Positions 6,924-15,494 of a stretch of 64,000 nt of DNA are shown here, piece by piece. Made by a program: the position numbers and the translations under genes. Source of the DNA: Bacteroides gallinarum DSM 18171 = JCM 13658 (GTDB lineage: Bacteria > Bacteroidota > Bacteroidia > Bacteroidales > Bacteroidaceae); contig NZ_KB894116.1 in NCBI RefSeq assembly GCF_000374365.1, positions 62,001 to 126,000 on the forward strand, in the 5' to 3' direction. Under the pieces are notes generated by a model. The model was not told where the DNA came from, searched no databases, and was given only the letters and a program-made list of their open reading frames with translations. Within the stretch, counting starts at the first letter, position 1. Each line of letters starts with the position of its first letter.

Positions 6924-9695
6924 CTAAATAGTCATCCGACGGTTTCGTTCCAGATGCAGCACTCGACCTGTCTTGTTAACCTCTTGGGCGAACGCCAAGG
7001 ACTTGTCGATGCCTGAAAGTTGCCAATCCCTGCAATAGGCTTCGATGGCTTCCTGGTGGCTGCATCCCAATTCCCGCTTGTAAAGTTTGAGGGCTTCCTT
7101 TTCAGCCCGCTCGGTAGTATAGGTCATGTAGCATTCCCTCGGCTCTTCCACGCCGTACACTTCACTGGCCGTGCCACGACGGATGAACACCTCCCGGAAA
7201 AACGAGCGGTCCTCCTTGTTTTCCAAGCGGTTGATGGTGAATATCTTCTTGCACTCCACATCGGTCAGGCCGAGTATCGCCTTAATGCCGTCGAACCGCT
7301 CACGGAATTTGCTTTGGTCGAGCAACATCACCACATCAGAGTTGTTGATGATGGCCTCTTTCACGATCTCACTGCCGATGATGTCCTGTATCTCTTGCGT
7401 TACTACGCCCACGCTTGCCCAGAACTTTCGGGCGGTCTTGTACATGAACTTGATATACTCTGCCATCAGCGGCGAGGCGATGGCCTTCCATGCTTCTTCA
7501 ATCACCAGGACTTTGCGGTTCTTTTTCAGGCGCATCTTTTGCAGAAATACGTCCATGATAATCAGCGTCACGATGGGGAAAAGCAACGGGTCATCTTTTA
7601 TCGCATCGATTTCGAAGACGATGAAAGTTTCATCGAACAGGGTGCCGTCCATTTCCTCGTTCAGCGTCTTGTCGTGGTTGCCACCCCGGTAAAAGTCCTT
7701 CATCATGTAGCGGTAGGTGGAGAGGTCGATGCCCGCAAGGTTATTCTCGTGGCAGATGTCGGGAATGCGCTGCACGGAGTATTCGTAGAACGTGTTGAAC
7801 GAGAGGCTCTCCACCTTCAGTTCTTTTCGGCGGAGTTCTATCTCCTCAATCTCCCTTTCGATACGGGCCATCCGTTCCTCTTCCGTTTCCTTGCCGTCAC
7901 GGGTGTTGGTGCGGTCGTCCACCAGCAGGCTCTTGCGCAAGTCTTCCCGTTGGGGCGGGGTGAAGCCGTCAAAACAGTTGAAATAAACGTCATAGTATTC
8001 GGTGATTACTTGGTCGATGAGCCTGTCCTCGGTCTTATTGACCGTGCCCTGGGAGCCTTTCCATATCAGCAACACGAGATTTTTCAGGAAGCCTGTCTTC
8101 TCCACATTCAGTTCTTGGCGGTTGATGCGGAAAGGGTTCATGGTAATCGGCTTCTCCTCCGTATAGCTGATGTACTTGCCGTTCAAGTACTCGCACAAGC
8201 CCTCGTAGGAGTTACCCGTATCTACCATCACTACGTCCGTGTTTTGTTCGTGCAGCTGGCGCACCACGCTGTTCATGTGGAACGACTTGCCGCTTCCGCT
8301 TGGTCCCAAACAAAAGAAGTTGGAGTTGTCAGTCAGCTTGTTACGTCCTTCCTTACCAGTGATATCAATGGCCACAGGCACACCTTGGCGGTCGGTATAG
8401 TATATCTTCAGCGGGGTGTTCTCGCTGTGCTGGATGCGTTCCTTGTACATCAGGCAGGCTGCTGCGTCGCCCAAGGTCAGGAAACGGTCGTAGTCCACGC
8501 TCATGCCGTAGCAGTTGCCAGGAAAGGAGTTGACGAACAGTTCCAGTTGGTTGTATGCCCGTTTGCTGATATGGATGCCGAGCCTCCCGAAGCAGTTCTC
8601 CAAGTAGTTGGTAGGCTTTTGCAGGTCGATCCCCTTGTCGCAGCACACCATGAGGTTATAATGCATATAGACCAGTTGCTTGCTTTCCCTCGCTACGGTG
8701 TCTTGCACCCGCTTGATGTCCTCCACGGCCATCAGGTTCGATGGATTGGGGATGCTGGCATGGCGGTTCTTCTTCTTTTCCAGTGCGGCAAGCTCTTTCT
8801 TCTGGCCTGGCATGAAAATCATCTGGTTGTAAACCACTGTCCGTGCGTCGGGTATGCTGTCTATCATAGACACCAAGTCCACGGGCATCTCGGTGTTGTT
8901 TACCTCAATGTTGGTGAACGGGCGTACCAGCGAGGGTAATCCTGTGCTGTCCACATCGACTATGGAAAACACCTTGCATTTTCTGCTGCCCATCTCCACA
9001 CATTCCTCGCCCGCCTTGAAGCTGTCCATTGCCACGGGCTTGTCTGAGAAGTTCATCGTGAAGTAATGGTCAACGTAAGCACTCGCTTCTGCCTTGCCCA
9101 AGAACGAGGTACTGATACCCGCATCGTGCAACTGGTCTTTCACCTTGCGTATCTTTACCAAAAAGTCCTTCCACCGCTTGTCATCATAGGAGAACAGGTT
9201 GCCCTTGCGGTTCTCCTGCGTCACGGTCAGGTAGGTGCGGCTGTTGGTGTACTGCCTTCCCTTGAAATAGCGGAAATAGGATTCGCTCAGGAACTCGTGC
9301 CTGCCGTTGCCTGTTTCCTCGAAGCCCTGCCTGGTGAAGATGTCCTGTTTGTGCAGGGCATAGCCCTCGCCAAGTGTCTGTGCCAATGCGGTGAACAACC
9401 GGGTGTACTCATAATAGCTGTCGATGTCGGCGGAGAACTTCTGCACCGGGTTTTCGATGCGCAGGATGGCGGAATATTCTCCGGTCTTGGTGTAGAGGAT
9501 ACCGATGCCCTCCACGTCCTCAATGGAGAAATAAATTTCTCGGAACATGCGTTTGCGCTTGCCTCCCGTGCCGAATGCTTTGACAGAGATGGCCATGCCT
9601 GCCAAAAGAGCCGTGAATGTCAGTAGTACATAGAGTGTCATGGGTTCATCTGCATTTTTAGAATAAGTAGAAAAGCCGTAGTCTCGCTTGGGCAT
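6924..9695 (-). CDS. traG: TraG / VirB4-type conjugation ATPase
   Basis: A 923-residue member of the VirB4/TraG family, the ATPase that energises the type IV secretion channel at the inner membrane. A membrane segment lies near residues 19-38 (TLYVLLTFTALLAGMAISV). The Walker A motif (GPSGSGKS) is near 465 and Walker B (VLVIEEAWKA) near 730. The length matches Bacteroides TraG proteins. The chosen start at 9695 overlaps the end of the preceding lipoprotein gene by 38 bp, and ATG 9641 is an alternative. It is central to the transfer operon, downstream of the traE/traF-like genes, which fits the order traE-traF-traG. The Walker motifs are intact, so the protein is probably functional. Confidence 0.93.
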   Translation of the reverse strand: MPKRDYGFSTYSKNADEPMTLYVLLTFTALLAGMAISVKAFGTGGKRKRMFREIYFSIEDVEGIGILYTKTGEYSAILRIENPVQKFSADIDSYYEYTRLFTALAQTLGEGYALHKQDIFTRQGFEETGNGRHEFLSESYFRYFKGRQYTNSRTYLTVTQENRKGNLFSYDDKRWKDFLVKIRKVKDQLHDAGISTSFLGKAEASAYVDHYFTMNFSDKPVAMDSFKAGEECVEMGSRKCKVFSIVDVDSTGLPSLVRPFTNIEVNNTEMPVDLVSMIDSIPDARTVVYNQMIFMPGQKKELAALEKKKNRHASIPNPSNLMAVEDIKRVQDTVARESKQLVYMHYNLMVCCDKGIDLQKPTNYLENCFGRLGIHISKRAYNQLELFVNSFPGNCYGMSVDYDRFLTLGDAAACLMYKERIQHSENTPLKIYYTDRQGVPVAIDITGKEGRNKLTDNSNFFCLGPSGSGKSFHMNSVVRQLHEQNTDVVMVDTGNSYEGLCEYLNGKYISYTEEKPITMNPFRINRQELNVEKTGFLKNLVLLIWKGSQGTVNKTEDRLIDQVITEYYDVYFNCFDGFTPPQREDLRKSLLVDDRTNTRDGKETEEERMARIEREIEEIELRRKELKVESLSFNTFYEYSVQRIPDICHENNLAGIDLSTYRYMMKDFYRGGNHDKTLNEEMDGTLFDETFIVFEIDAIKDDPLLFPIVTLIIMDVFLQKMRLKKNRKVLVIEEAWKAIASPLMAEYIKFMYKTARKFWASVGVVTQEIQDIIGSEIVKEAIINNSDVVMLLDQSKFRERFDGIKAILGLTDVECKKIFTINRLENKEDRSFFREVFIRRGTASEVYGVEEPRECYMTYTTERAEKEALKLYKRELGCSHQEAIEAYCRDWQLSGIDKSLAFAQEVNKTGRVLHLERNRRMTI

Positions 9696-11172
9696 ATCGC
9701 TTGGATAATCCTCCTGTTACAATGCCATTGGAGAAGTCCATCAGATAGAAGGTGTCCTTGCCGCTTTCGGAACAAGTGAGGTATTCGCCTTGCAGGGTGG
9801 CTATCAAACCTTTCAGTGTGGATGACTTGTCACATTCCAGCAAGTAATAAAGCCCGGCCAATTCACCGAGTGAGGGCACATAACTGCCGGAATGCCGCAT
9901 TGCCTCTTGCAGCATGGTTTGTCTGCCCAAAGGAGATCCTTGCTTGGCTTGCCTGTTGGATTCAATCAGTCCTTGCGTAAGGCTTGCCCCGTCAGCATGG
10001 CCCAAGGCGCAATCGTCCGGGTAGGGCATACCGGGCTTGTAGATAATCTTGTCATCCTCCGGGGTGTCGCCAGTCGGATTGATGATGCCCTCATGACGAG
10101 TTCCGTCTATGGTCGAATACAGCTTGCCGCTTGAAAGGTCGTTACCAGAGAATATGAACATCCCGTTGCAATCTGACAGGGCTACGGCCTTGCCATGCTT
10201 GCCGTCTGTTTCCACGACCACGGCGATGGAAAGGGAGTCACGTCCTGCTTGTACCTTTCCGTTTTTTTGCAGGTAATGGCCCACCTGCACGGAATCAACC
10301 GGCATCATCCGGTGTTCATACGCCAAGCTACGCTCTGTTTCCACCCAACTGCCATTGATAGCCACGCCCTCACGCCCCTTACGGATGGAAAGGTGCGTCA
10401 TGCTCCCTGCCGTCAAGGGTGGCAGCATGGTGCGCAACGCATGGTCTTTTCCATTGATACGGATGTTGATTGTAACCGAGCAAGCGGTTTCAGTAGGAAT
10501 CAAATAGAGGTCATGCTTCCTGCCATTGTTCAACAGACAATCCGCATCTTTCGCTTGTAGGCTGCCATTGGCTTTTTTATCGAGCCATCTGCCCGTATAA
10601 GGCTGGTAGCCGCCCTCTGTATAGAGGTTATCCCCGATGAGAGTGATGTCGTCCAGCCGGTCACGCAGGTCGTCGCTCTCACAGACAATGCGGAGCAGCG
10701 CCATGGAACTTTGCAGCCTGAATGCCGGTTGGATGGCGTTTCCGATGACGCGGTGGGTTTCCACTCCATAAAGGTTTTCATCGAACGGAGCGGCCAAGCG
10801 GATGATGTCGTCTGTTCCCAATCCTTTTCGGAATGGATAGCAAACACTGACGGTTGCCGTCGTGTCGCTAGTGACGGCATGGCTGTTTCCCGACACATAT
10901 ACACCACCTTTTCGGGTGAACATCGTTCCTGCAAATGCTTGCCTTTCTTCGGGTGTGGTGGCGCTTACGTCCATATATATGCCAAAGTGGGGCCATGCAG
11001 GGGTTATTCCCTCCACAGCCTCTATGTGGATCTCAACAGGCTTGCGGCTCTTTTGCCATTCCATGCGGGTTTTCTCGCCCGACTCAATGGCGGCGACCGT
11101 GGACTTGGGCTGTTCCTTCCCGCCGCAGGAGGCGAGGAGCAGCCCGATACATATTATCAGAAAGGCTTGCAT
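9658..11172 (-). CDS. Fimbrillin-like lipoprotein in transfer operon
   Basis: A 504-residue lipoprotein: a short signal ends in LLLASC, with Cys16 as the likely lipidated residue. The body resembles the fimbrillin (Mfa/FimA-like) family of Bacteroidetes surface pilins, with strand-rich sequence and recognisable stretches such as YPFRKG and FRLQSSMALLRIVCES. The C-terminal third (YVPSLGELAGLYYLL) resembles the FISUMP/DUF1566-type ends of such proteins. It lies between traF and traG, so it may help cell contact during mating or form part of a pilus-like surface structure. Family placement is by pattern; the role is inferred. It overlaps the start of traG by 38 bp if the longer TraG start is used. 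Confidence 0.65.
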   Translation of the reverse strand: MQAFLIICIGLLLASCGGKEQPKSTVAAIESGEKTRMEWQKSRKPVEIHIEAVEGITPAWPHFGIYMDVSATTPEERQAFAGTMFTRKGGVYVSGNSHAVTSDTTATVSVCYPFRKGLGTDDIIRLAAPFDENLYGVETHRVIGNAIQPAFRLQSSMALLRIVCESDDLRDRLDDITLIGDNLYTEGGYQPYTGRWLDKKANGSLQAKDADCLLNNGRKHDLYLIPTETACSVTINIRINGKDHALRTMLPPLTAGSMTHLSIRKGREGVAINGSWVETERSLAYEHRMMPVDSVQVGHYLQKNGKVQAGRDSLSIAVVVETDGKHGKAVALSDCNGMFIFSGNDLSSGKLYSTIDGTRHEGIINPTGDTPEDDKIIYKPGMPYPDDCALGHADGASLTQGLIESNRQAKQGSPLGRQTMLQEAMRHSGSYVPSLGELAGLYYLLECDKSSTLKGLIATLQGEYLTCSESGKDTFYLMDFSNGIVTGGLSKRYAQARLRLFYLF

Positions 11173-11239
11173 CCGTTCGTTGTTTTATAGAGGTTTTTAA
11201 TCATTTTCGTATCTGCTGTTTTATAGAGTGAAATCCTAC

Positions 11240-11542
11240 TTACAATCCTTTAGAGCGGGCATAGACGAACACGCCCTTGTCGTTCTTTTTACTGTGAAGC
11301 CCCTTCCGCTGTTTGAGCAGGATAAGTGCCGCGCCGCCGCAAAGTGTCACCACCAGGACTATCAGCCCGGCAAGGAAACCGGAAAGGCAGTAAGCCACGA
11401 TGAAGCCGACAATGGCACCACCGATGGCTCCTGCCGCCCAATAGATGTACCTGCCTTGAATCCCCATGAATTCAAGAGGCCGTTGCAGCCCCTTGAACAT
11501 GGGGTATTCCAGTGGCCGGGTGTCGCCGTTCGTTCCGGACAT
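11240..11542 (-). CDS. traF: TraF-like conjugation protein (DUF4133)
   Basis: A 100-residue inner-membrane protein with two hydrophobic segments (about 31-50 and 52-71: IYWAAGAIGGAIVGFIVAYC and LAGLIVLVVTLCGGAALIL) and a basic C-terminus. Size, topology and the N-terminal YPMFKGLQRPLEFMGIQGRY stretch fit the DUF4133/TraF proteins of Bacteroides conjugative transposons, which sit between traE and traG and resemble VirB3. It starts 3 bp after the DUF4134 gene and is clearly in the same operon. Confidence 0.85.
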   Translation of the reverse strand: MSGTNGDTRPLEYPMFKGLQRPLEFMGIQGRYIYWAAGAIGGAIVGFIVAYCLSGFLAGLIVLVVTLCGGAALILLKQRKGLHSKKNDKGVFVYARSKGL

Positions 11543-11545
11543 GGC

Positions 11546-11914
11546 TTAGCTGGTGATGCCGAAGAACAACGGGAGTGCCTGTGCGGCCGCCACAAGGAAA
11601 ATACAAGCGCCCACAATCATCATGATGGACTTCTTGACATCCTGCTCCTCGTTGTTCATCTTGATGTACACGCTGATAGCTCCCACGATGGCCACGACAC
11701 CGGCGATGGCGTAACACAGCTTCACCACGTAGGGCACATACTTGGCAATTTCGGTCGTCACCGTACCGAGGGCGGTGGTGCCTGCCGTATAGTCACCGGC
11801 GGCGTTCTGGGCGAGTGCTGCGGTTGTGCCTGCCAGCAGCATGAGGGAGAGCATTTTCAATCTCCCGGAAGGGCAAAGTCCCTTCATCCACTTTCTGAGT
11901 TTTTCCTTAAACAT
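11546..11914 (-). CDS. traE: TraE-like conjugation protein (DUF4134), copy 2
   Basis: A 122-residue protein with a signal-like N-terminus (LSLMLLAGTTAALAQ) and two membrane segments (YVVKLCYAIAGVVAIVGAISVYI and IMMIVGACIFLVAAAQALPLFF). This matches DUF4134, the TraE family of Bacteroides conjugative elements, a VirB2-like candidate subunit of the transfer apparatus. A second, divergent DUF4134 protein is encoded immediately upstream. The shared core is YIKMN followed by a charged loop and a MM-VGAC helix. It is 3 bp from traF and translationally close-packed. Confidence 0.85.
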   Translation of the reverse strand: MFKEKLRKWMKGLCPSGRLKMLSLMLLAGTTAALAQNAAGDYTAGTTALGTVTTEIAKYVPYVVKLCYAIAGVVAIVGAISVYIKMNNEEQDVKKSIMMIVGACIFLVAAAQALPLFFGITS

Positions 11915-11965
11915 TCTTTTTACCTTAAAAATTAAACACTATGTGAATTGTCTCATTTCTTCCTG

Positions 11966-12298
11966 TCATACCCGGTAGCCGAAGAATGCCGGGAACACGA
12001 TGGATGCACCTATGATAAACAGGCAAGCACCGACCACCATCATTATCTCCCTTGTGATGCCTTCCTCCCTCGTATTCATCTTGATATAGATTTGCAAACT
12101 GGCATAGATGGCGACGATGGCGGCAATGGCGAACAGCAGGTAGAGGACATACAGCATCATCGTCACGACATAATCGTGCATAAGTGCCAATGCGTCAGCA
12201 CCCCAACTGTAGTCCACGCCGCCACATTTGGCCGAGGCGGGCAAGGCCGCACACACGCCAAACAACAAGCCTGTCAACCTGCGCATCTTACAACTCAT
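11966..12298 (-). CDS. TraE-like conjugation protein (DUF4134), copy 1
   Basis: A 110-residue protein with a signal peptide (about 1-23) and two membrane segments. The loop YIKMNTREEGITREIMMVVGAC parallels YIKMNNEEQDVKKSIMMIVGAC in the next gene, so the two are DUF4134 paralogues. Paired DUF4134 genes occur in several Bacteroidetes conjugative elements. In the CTnDOT scheme one of these places would be traD/traE. The start overlaps the preceding gene by 11 bp. It is an inner-membrane or pilin-like subunit of the mating apparatus by family. Confidence 0.82.
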   Translation of the reverse strand: MSCKMRRLTGLLFGVCAALPASAKCGGVDYSWGADALALMHDYVVTMMLYVLYLLFAIAAIVAIYASLQIYIKMNTREEGITREIMMVVGACLFIIGASIVFPAFFGYRV

Positions 12299-12719
12299 TC
12301 CTTGTAACTTTCATGGGGATTTTGAACAAGGTTTCCCGTTTGCCCTCCAACAACTCATGGAGTTCGGGAGCGGTCACACCATTCTCGCTCGTTATGTCGG
12401 CTTCCAGCAGGCTGGATTTGAGTTGTTCTGCCTTTTCCTCTACCGCATTCAATGTGGGGGCTTCCGGCTTCTCAATAGGGTCAACCGCTGTGGACTCAGG
12501 CGAGACAGCCTGCTTTTCTCCGGAATTTCCCACTTGGAAACTGTCAGCGGTCTCACTTACTTCCACGGACTCCTCTTCCTCCATGCCGTCCAGGTCGAAC
12601 ACCTCCTCGGTGGAGTTGGCGATTCCTTTTTTACCTTGCAAATCCTTGGCGACGACCACCGCATAATAGAGGACGTAGGCTATCGTCAGAACCAAGGCGA
12701 ATATCATAAATGGACTCAT
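12288..12719 (-). CDS. Single-pass membrane protein at the head of the transfer operon
   Basis: A 143-residue protein with one N-terminal transmembrane helix (FMIFALVLTIAYVLYYAVVVA) followed by a long acidic, probably disordered, cytoplasmic tail. I do not recognise the family. Short proteins of this design precede the DUF4134 genes in Bacteroides conjugative elements, a place comparable to traB/traC. It overlaps the downstream gene by 11 bp. It is the first sizeable gene of the minus-strand transfer operon, so its expression probably sets the level for the rest. Confidence 0.7.
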   Translation of the reverse strand: MSPFMIFALVLTIAYVLYYAVVVAKDLQGKKGIANSTEEVFDLDGMEEEESVEVSETADSFQVGNSGEKQAVSPESTAVDPIEKPEAPTLNAVEEKAEQLKSSLLEADITSENGVTAPELHELLEGKRETLFKIPMKVTRNEL

Positions 12720-12858
12720 TGCATTGTCTGGTTTATGGGTTTACAATCTCGTTTTGCCTGCAAAAGAATAGCGGAAAGGCTGCCTCGGGAAACCTCTGAT
12801 GGAAATACTGTGCTGTTTTAACTTGATTTTTCTTCAGGCGAAAAAATCATACGGTCAA

Positions 12859-12972
12859 TCATACTTTGAAAGCCTTTCCAAGGACAGTTATACTTGCTTC
12901 TTTGGGTAAATTATACTTGCTCAACCATCGAAGCATATCTTCTCCGGCAATGAAGTGCAAGGGCTGTTCCAC
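12859..12972 (-). CDS. Possible short leader ORF upstream of the transfer operon
   Basis: A 37-codon frame with a GTG start at 12972 (alternative ATG at 12936, 25 codons). The peptide begins MEQPLHFIAGEDMLRWLSKY and ends GKAFKV. Its composition looks protein-like rather than like translated spacer. It begins about 20 bp downstream of a minus-strand TACCTTTG box at 12992-12999 and ends 140 bp before the first transfer gene. It could be a leader peptide or a real small protein. Support is composition and position only. Confidence 0.35.
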   Translation of the reverse strand: MEQPLHFIAGEDMLRWLSKYNLPKEASITVLGKAFKV

Positions 12973-12991
12973 GGTCGTTGTTTTTCCTGTG

Positions 12992-13019
12992 CAAAGGTAA
13001 GGCTGTCGGGAAGCTGCAA
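12992..13019 (-). promoter_or_regulatory. Putative promoter for the transfer operon
   Basis: The minus strand reads TTG (13019-13017), 17 bp, then TACCTTTG (12999-12992), close to the Bacteroides -33/-7 pattern although the spacer is slightly short. It would drive the leader ORF and the tra genes. Its -33 side lies within the nested inverted repeat at 13006-13056. Confidence 0.45.
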
Positions 13020-13056
13020 GGCGCAGTGGCTACTGCCTTCTTGCATTCGTTCCCGA
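13006..13056. promoter_or_regulatory. Nested inverted repeat between divergent ICE genes
   Basis: Three sets of matching arms sit inside one another: TCGGGAA (13006) with TTCCCGA (13050), GCAAG (13016) with CTTGC (13040), and CAGT (13024) with ACTG (13032). The structure lies between the transfer operon and the plus-strand gene at 13160. It could be an RNA leader structure for the plus-strand gene, a protein-binding site or part of a transfer origin. The sequence does not decide between these. Confidence 0.55.
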
Positions 13057-13159
13057 CTTTCCGCCTTGGCTCTTGCACGTAAAAACAAGTCCCTGTGGAC
13101 GGGTGGAAGCCCGACGGCAGGGAAAGAACAAGAAGTCTAACATTTTAATTCTCGAAACG

Positions 13160-13678
13160 ATGAAACAGATTATTTGGTCGAACGACAGCTATTTTGACGA
13201 CAAGGCAAGGGAGTATTACCAAGACTGCCAGCGTGAGTATTTGGAAGATGACGGCTACACAGTGAGCGATGAAGAATGGGGTGAGGAAGTGTACAGTTGG
13301 CTCGATGACGAGCGCATGAACCTCAATGTGCAGGTGGACGGCGTGATAATCGCCTTTGGCGACTTGGGCTTGTGGCGGGGGCGCAGGCAGGGCTACCAGA
13401 TTTTGGGCAGCAACCTTGCCGACATCTTGCGCAGCTCATGCGATGACAACGAATGGTACGGCGACGGCTACAACATCCGTGCCCGACTCACGCACCACGA
13501 CGGCACGAACTATGTGCTTTACCGGGTGGCGAAAAGCCGGGAGGATGCCGAGCGGATAGCCGACAAAATTTACAACCTTGAAATTGACGAGAAGGGTTTC
13601 CGCAAGCTCACACGTTCACTCTATCCATACGTTGCCGATGTCTATGGCTGGAAAGTCAGAGGGCGCAGACCGGCGTAA
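13160..13678 (+). CDS. Acidic ICE protein of unknown function
   Basis: A 172-residue soluble protein, the only plus-strand gene in this part of the element. The first 55 residues are very rich in Asp/Glu and aromatic residues (YFDDKAREYYQDCQREYLEDD, then EEWGEEVYSWLDDE). The rest looks like a compact alpha/beta domain. I do not recognise a named family. Acidic small proteins of conjugative elements are sometimes DNA mimics such as anti-restriction proteins, but nothing here proves that. ATG 13160 is chosen because the longer upstream frame translates the structured leader. A hairpin terminator follows at 13695-13735. A nested inverted repeat lies about 100 bp upstream. Confidence 0.75.
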   Translation: MKQIIWSNDSYFDDKAREYYQDCQREYLEDDGYTVSDEEWGEEVYSWLDDERMNLNVQVDGVIIAFGDLGLWRGRRQGYQILGSNLADILRSSCDDNEWYGDGYNIRARLTHHDGTNYVLYRVAKSREDAERIADKIYNLEIDEKGFRKLTRSLYPYVADVYGWKVRGRRPA

Positions 13679-13694
13679 AAGACAGGAAATAAGA

Positions 13695-13735
13695 AAGGAC
13701 AGCCGTTCTACCTATATGGCATGACGGTTGTCCTT
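13695..13735 (+). terminator. Hairpin terminator after the 172-residue ICE gene
   Basis: Arms AAGGACAGCCGT (13695) and ACGGTTGTCCTT (13724) pair with one G-T/mismatch position, followed by CTTTA. It starts 17 bp after the stop codon. Confidence 0.7.
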
Positions 13736-13743
13736 CTTTATAC

Positions 13744-13792
13744 CAGTTGACAAGCTAAGGCTTGGTATTCCTTTTATATACTTGTCAAACTG
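13744..13792. terminator. Inverted repeat between convergent genes
   Basis: Arms CAGTTGACAAG (13744) and CTTGTCAAACTG (13781) are complementary apart from one extra base. It lies just past the end of the minus-strand AbiEii gene and may end that transcript, though it lacks a clean T-run. Confidence 0.4.
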
Positions 13793-13816
13793 TTATATAA
13801 ACAGATTATTGATGGA

Positions 13817-14740
13817 CTACTCCACATCAAAAAGTACTTTAAGCTTGGCTGCTTCATCTTTCAGTTTTTGTGGATTCTGTTTTGCCAACTTTGCAAGATT
13901 GACAAGTTTCCATTTTACAGACGGATAATCCTTGAAGTATTCAAACTCATATCCATTCCATTTCGGTTCGCCCAGTTCAAAACTGACCAAAAACCTCTTG
14001 TCATCATCGGTCATCAATCGGTTGACTTCGGTTATCAGTTTTGTCCTTGTTTCTTCAAACTCCTCGTAAGTGAAAGGAATGTCAGTCATGCCATCGAACT
14101 GGTTTGCCATTGCCTCACGTTGGTCTATGAGCCTCGGGGAAAACGACTCATGTATAGGACGGTCGCTGCCAAGCAAGTTGAAGATAAGCCCCTCCCTGCA
14201 ATCTTCCATTGGCAACTCCATATACTTTACATCAAACAGGTCACGAGGATGCTGGCGGGAAAGAGCCGCCGCAATCTTCCCGCCGTATAGCTGTGTCTGT
14301 GGTACTATGTTAGCCTCGCAGTAGAGTCCGAACTCCTCTTGTGCCTTGTCGCTCAGCGGCATGGTTATTGCCTCGCCACCGACAAGTCCTCTCTTTGTCT
14401 GGTTCACCTCCACCTTGACTTGTTTGCCCCGGTATTCGCAAAGTAGTTTGCATATGTCATACTTAGGCACAATATGCATTCCTTTGAAAGTTTTCTTCGC
14501 TTTCTCGCTTATGGATTTCAAGTGCTGGTTGATGTCCTCCAAACTTTGGTTTCTCTCTGCCAATGGAATATATGTCAGGTCAATATCAACTGATAATCGA
14601 GGCAAATCCATAAGGAAAAGGTTTATGGCTGTGCCGCCATGTACGGCAAACACGCCCTCTTCCATGACAATCGGCATCAGTCGCAACAAAAGTTCCACCT
14701 TTTGACTGTATATCTGTGTATTGGCGTTGTTCCTATTCAT
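13817..14740 (-). CDS. abiEii: AbiEii-type nucleotidyltransferase toxin
   Basis: A 307-residue nucleotidyltransferase of the AbiEii/AbiGii family, the toxin half of type IV toxin-antitoxin and abortive-infection systems. The catalytic signature is present: GGTAINLFL near residue 35 followed by SVDIDLTYI near residue 50, with the paired Asp residues. The family transfers nucleotides to targets such as tRNA ends when antitoxin fails. ATG 14740 is chosen, overlapping the stop of the antitoxin gene by 8 bp. A TTG just upstream is also in frame. It forms one operon with abiEi and sits within the ICE, probably as a phage-defence or element-maintenance cargo. Confidence 0.88.
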   Translation of the reverse strand: MNRNNANTQIYSQKVELLLRLMPIVMEEGVFAVHGGTAINLFLMDLPRLSVDIDLTYIPLAERNQSLEDINQHLKSISEKAKKTFKGMHIVPKYDICKLLCEYRGKQVKVEVNQTKRGLVGGEAITMPLSDKAQEEFGLYCEANIVPQTQLYGGKIAAALSRQHPRDLFDVKYMELPMEDCREGLIFNLLGSDRPIHESFSPRLIDQREAMANQFDGMTDIPFTYEEFEETRTKLITEVNRLMTDDDKRFLVSFELGEPKWNGYEFEYFKDYPSVKWKLVNLAKLAKQNPQKLKDEAAKLKVLFDVE

Positions 14741-15494
14741 ATTCTGCAAGTTCTTTGGGTATGGTCATATTATATTTGGCGATATATTTTCCGGTTGGCA
14801 CCACCATATATCGGGATGTGCCTAATGTTATGGAGTCCAGTTTTAGAGCTTTGAACCAAGGGTGTGCTGCTTTCTCTGCCATATAGACAAACAGGCGTTT
14901 TACCTTTTGCGAAGTGCATGATTCAAGCAACGATTGCACCAGTTTGGGGCGAAGCGTGGTCAGGCCCTCCATGATGTAATACATATCCAGCAAGGAGGAA
15001 GCTGCATCTGGCAGATGAAGGCATTCCAAGAATGCCCTTTCAGGAGAAGAAACGAGCAAACTGTCACTGTTAACAGCCATTGGCTCGACAGCTTTCAAGT
15101 CTGTTCCAAGGAAAGAGGTTGTCATGTACTTGACAGCCATGTCCCATTCCCTTTGAACAATCCAAGAGGGCAGTTTGTTTTCTTTGTCGGTAAACAGATA
15201 GGCTTTAGGCTTGCCGAGGGAAAGATAGTGTGAATACCCCCTTAATTCCAAAGCGGTATAAGCTCCCACGATGCACTGCTTACCAAGTTGCGAATTGTAA
15301 GCCGCCACCGTTTGCAGCAACGTGGGTAATTTGCCTTTCAAAGCATAAACACCCTTGGAGATACGAGTGAGCCAACCCCTCTTCATATACGAATATTGTT
15401 CCTTGGAGTTAAGCCCCTGCTTCGTGAGCCAATCCCCGAAGAACAATGAACTATTAGGGTTCGATTCCAATATTTGCTGTATTTTTGTTGCCAT
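14733..15494 (-). CDS. abiEi: AbiEi-type antitoxin / transcriptional regulator
   Basis: A 253-residue protein matching the AbiEi antitoxin design. An N-terminal winged helix (FGDWLTKQGLNSKEQYSYMKRGWLTRISKGVYAL, about 20-55) is followed by a larger C-terminal domain. Antitoxins of this family repress their own operon and block the AbiEii toxin. ATG 15494 is chosen: the same frame extends about 67 codons upstream, but that part reads like spacer. The next gene upstream, the primase, ends at 15661, leaving a 166-bp gap that probably contains the abiE promoter. Together with abiEii it interrupts what is otherwise an NBU1-like module. Confidence 0.85.
   Translation of the reverse strand: MATKIQQILESNPNSSLFFGDWLTKQGLNSKEQYSYMKRGWLTRISKGVYALKGKLPTLLQTVAAYNSQLGKQCIVGAYTALELRGYSHYLSLGKPKAYLFTDKENKLPSWIVQREWDMAVKYMTTSFLGTDLKAVEPMAVNSDSLLVSSPERAFLECLHLPDAASSLLDMYYIMEGLTTLRPKLVQSLLESCTSQKVKRLFVYMAEKAAHPWFKALKLDSITLGTSRYMVVPTGKYIAKYNMTIPKELAEYE

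Noticed and set aside
8366..8939. Long plus-strand frame across traG (7020-8939)
   Set aside because: Opposite-strand shadow of a high-GC coding region. The minus-strand product has intact ATPase motifs.
12901..13160. CRISPR-like array suggested by the repeated arms near 13 kb
   Set aside because: The repeats are inverted and nested, not direct with spacers. No CRISPR array exists in the window.
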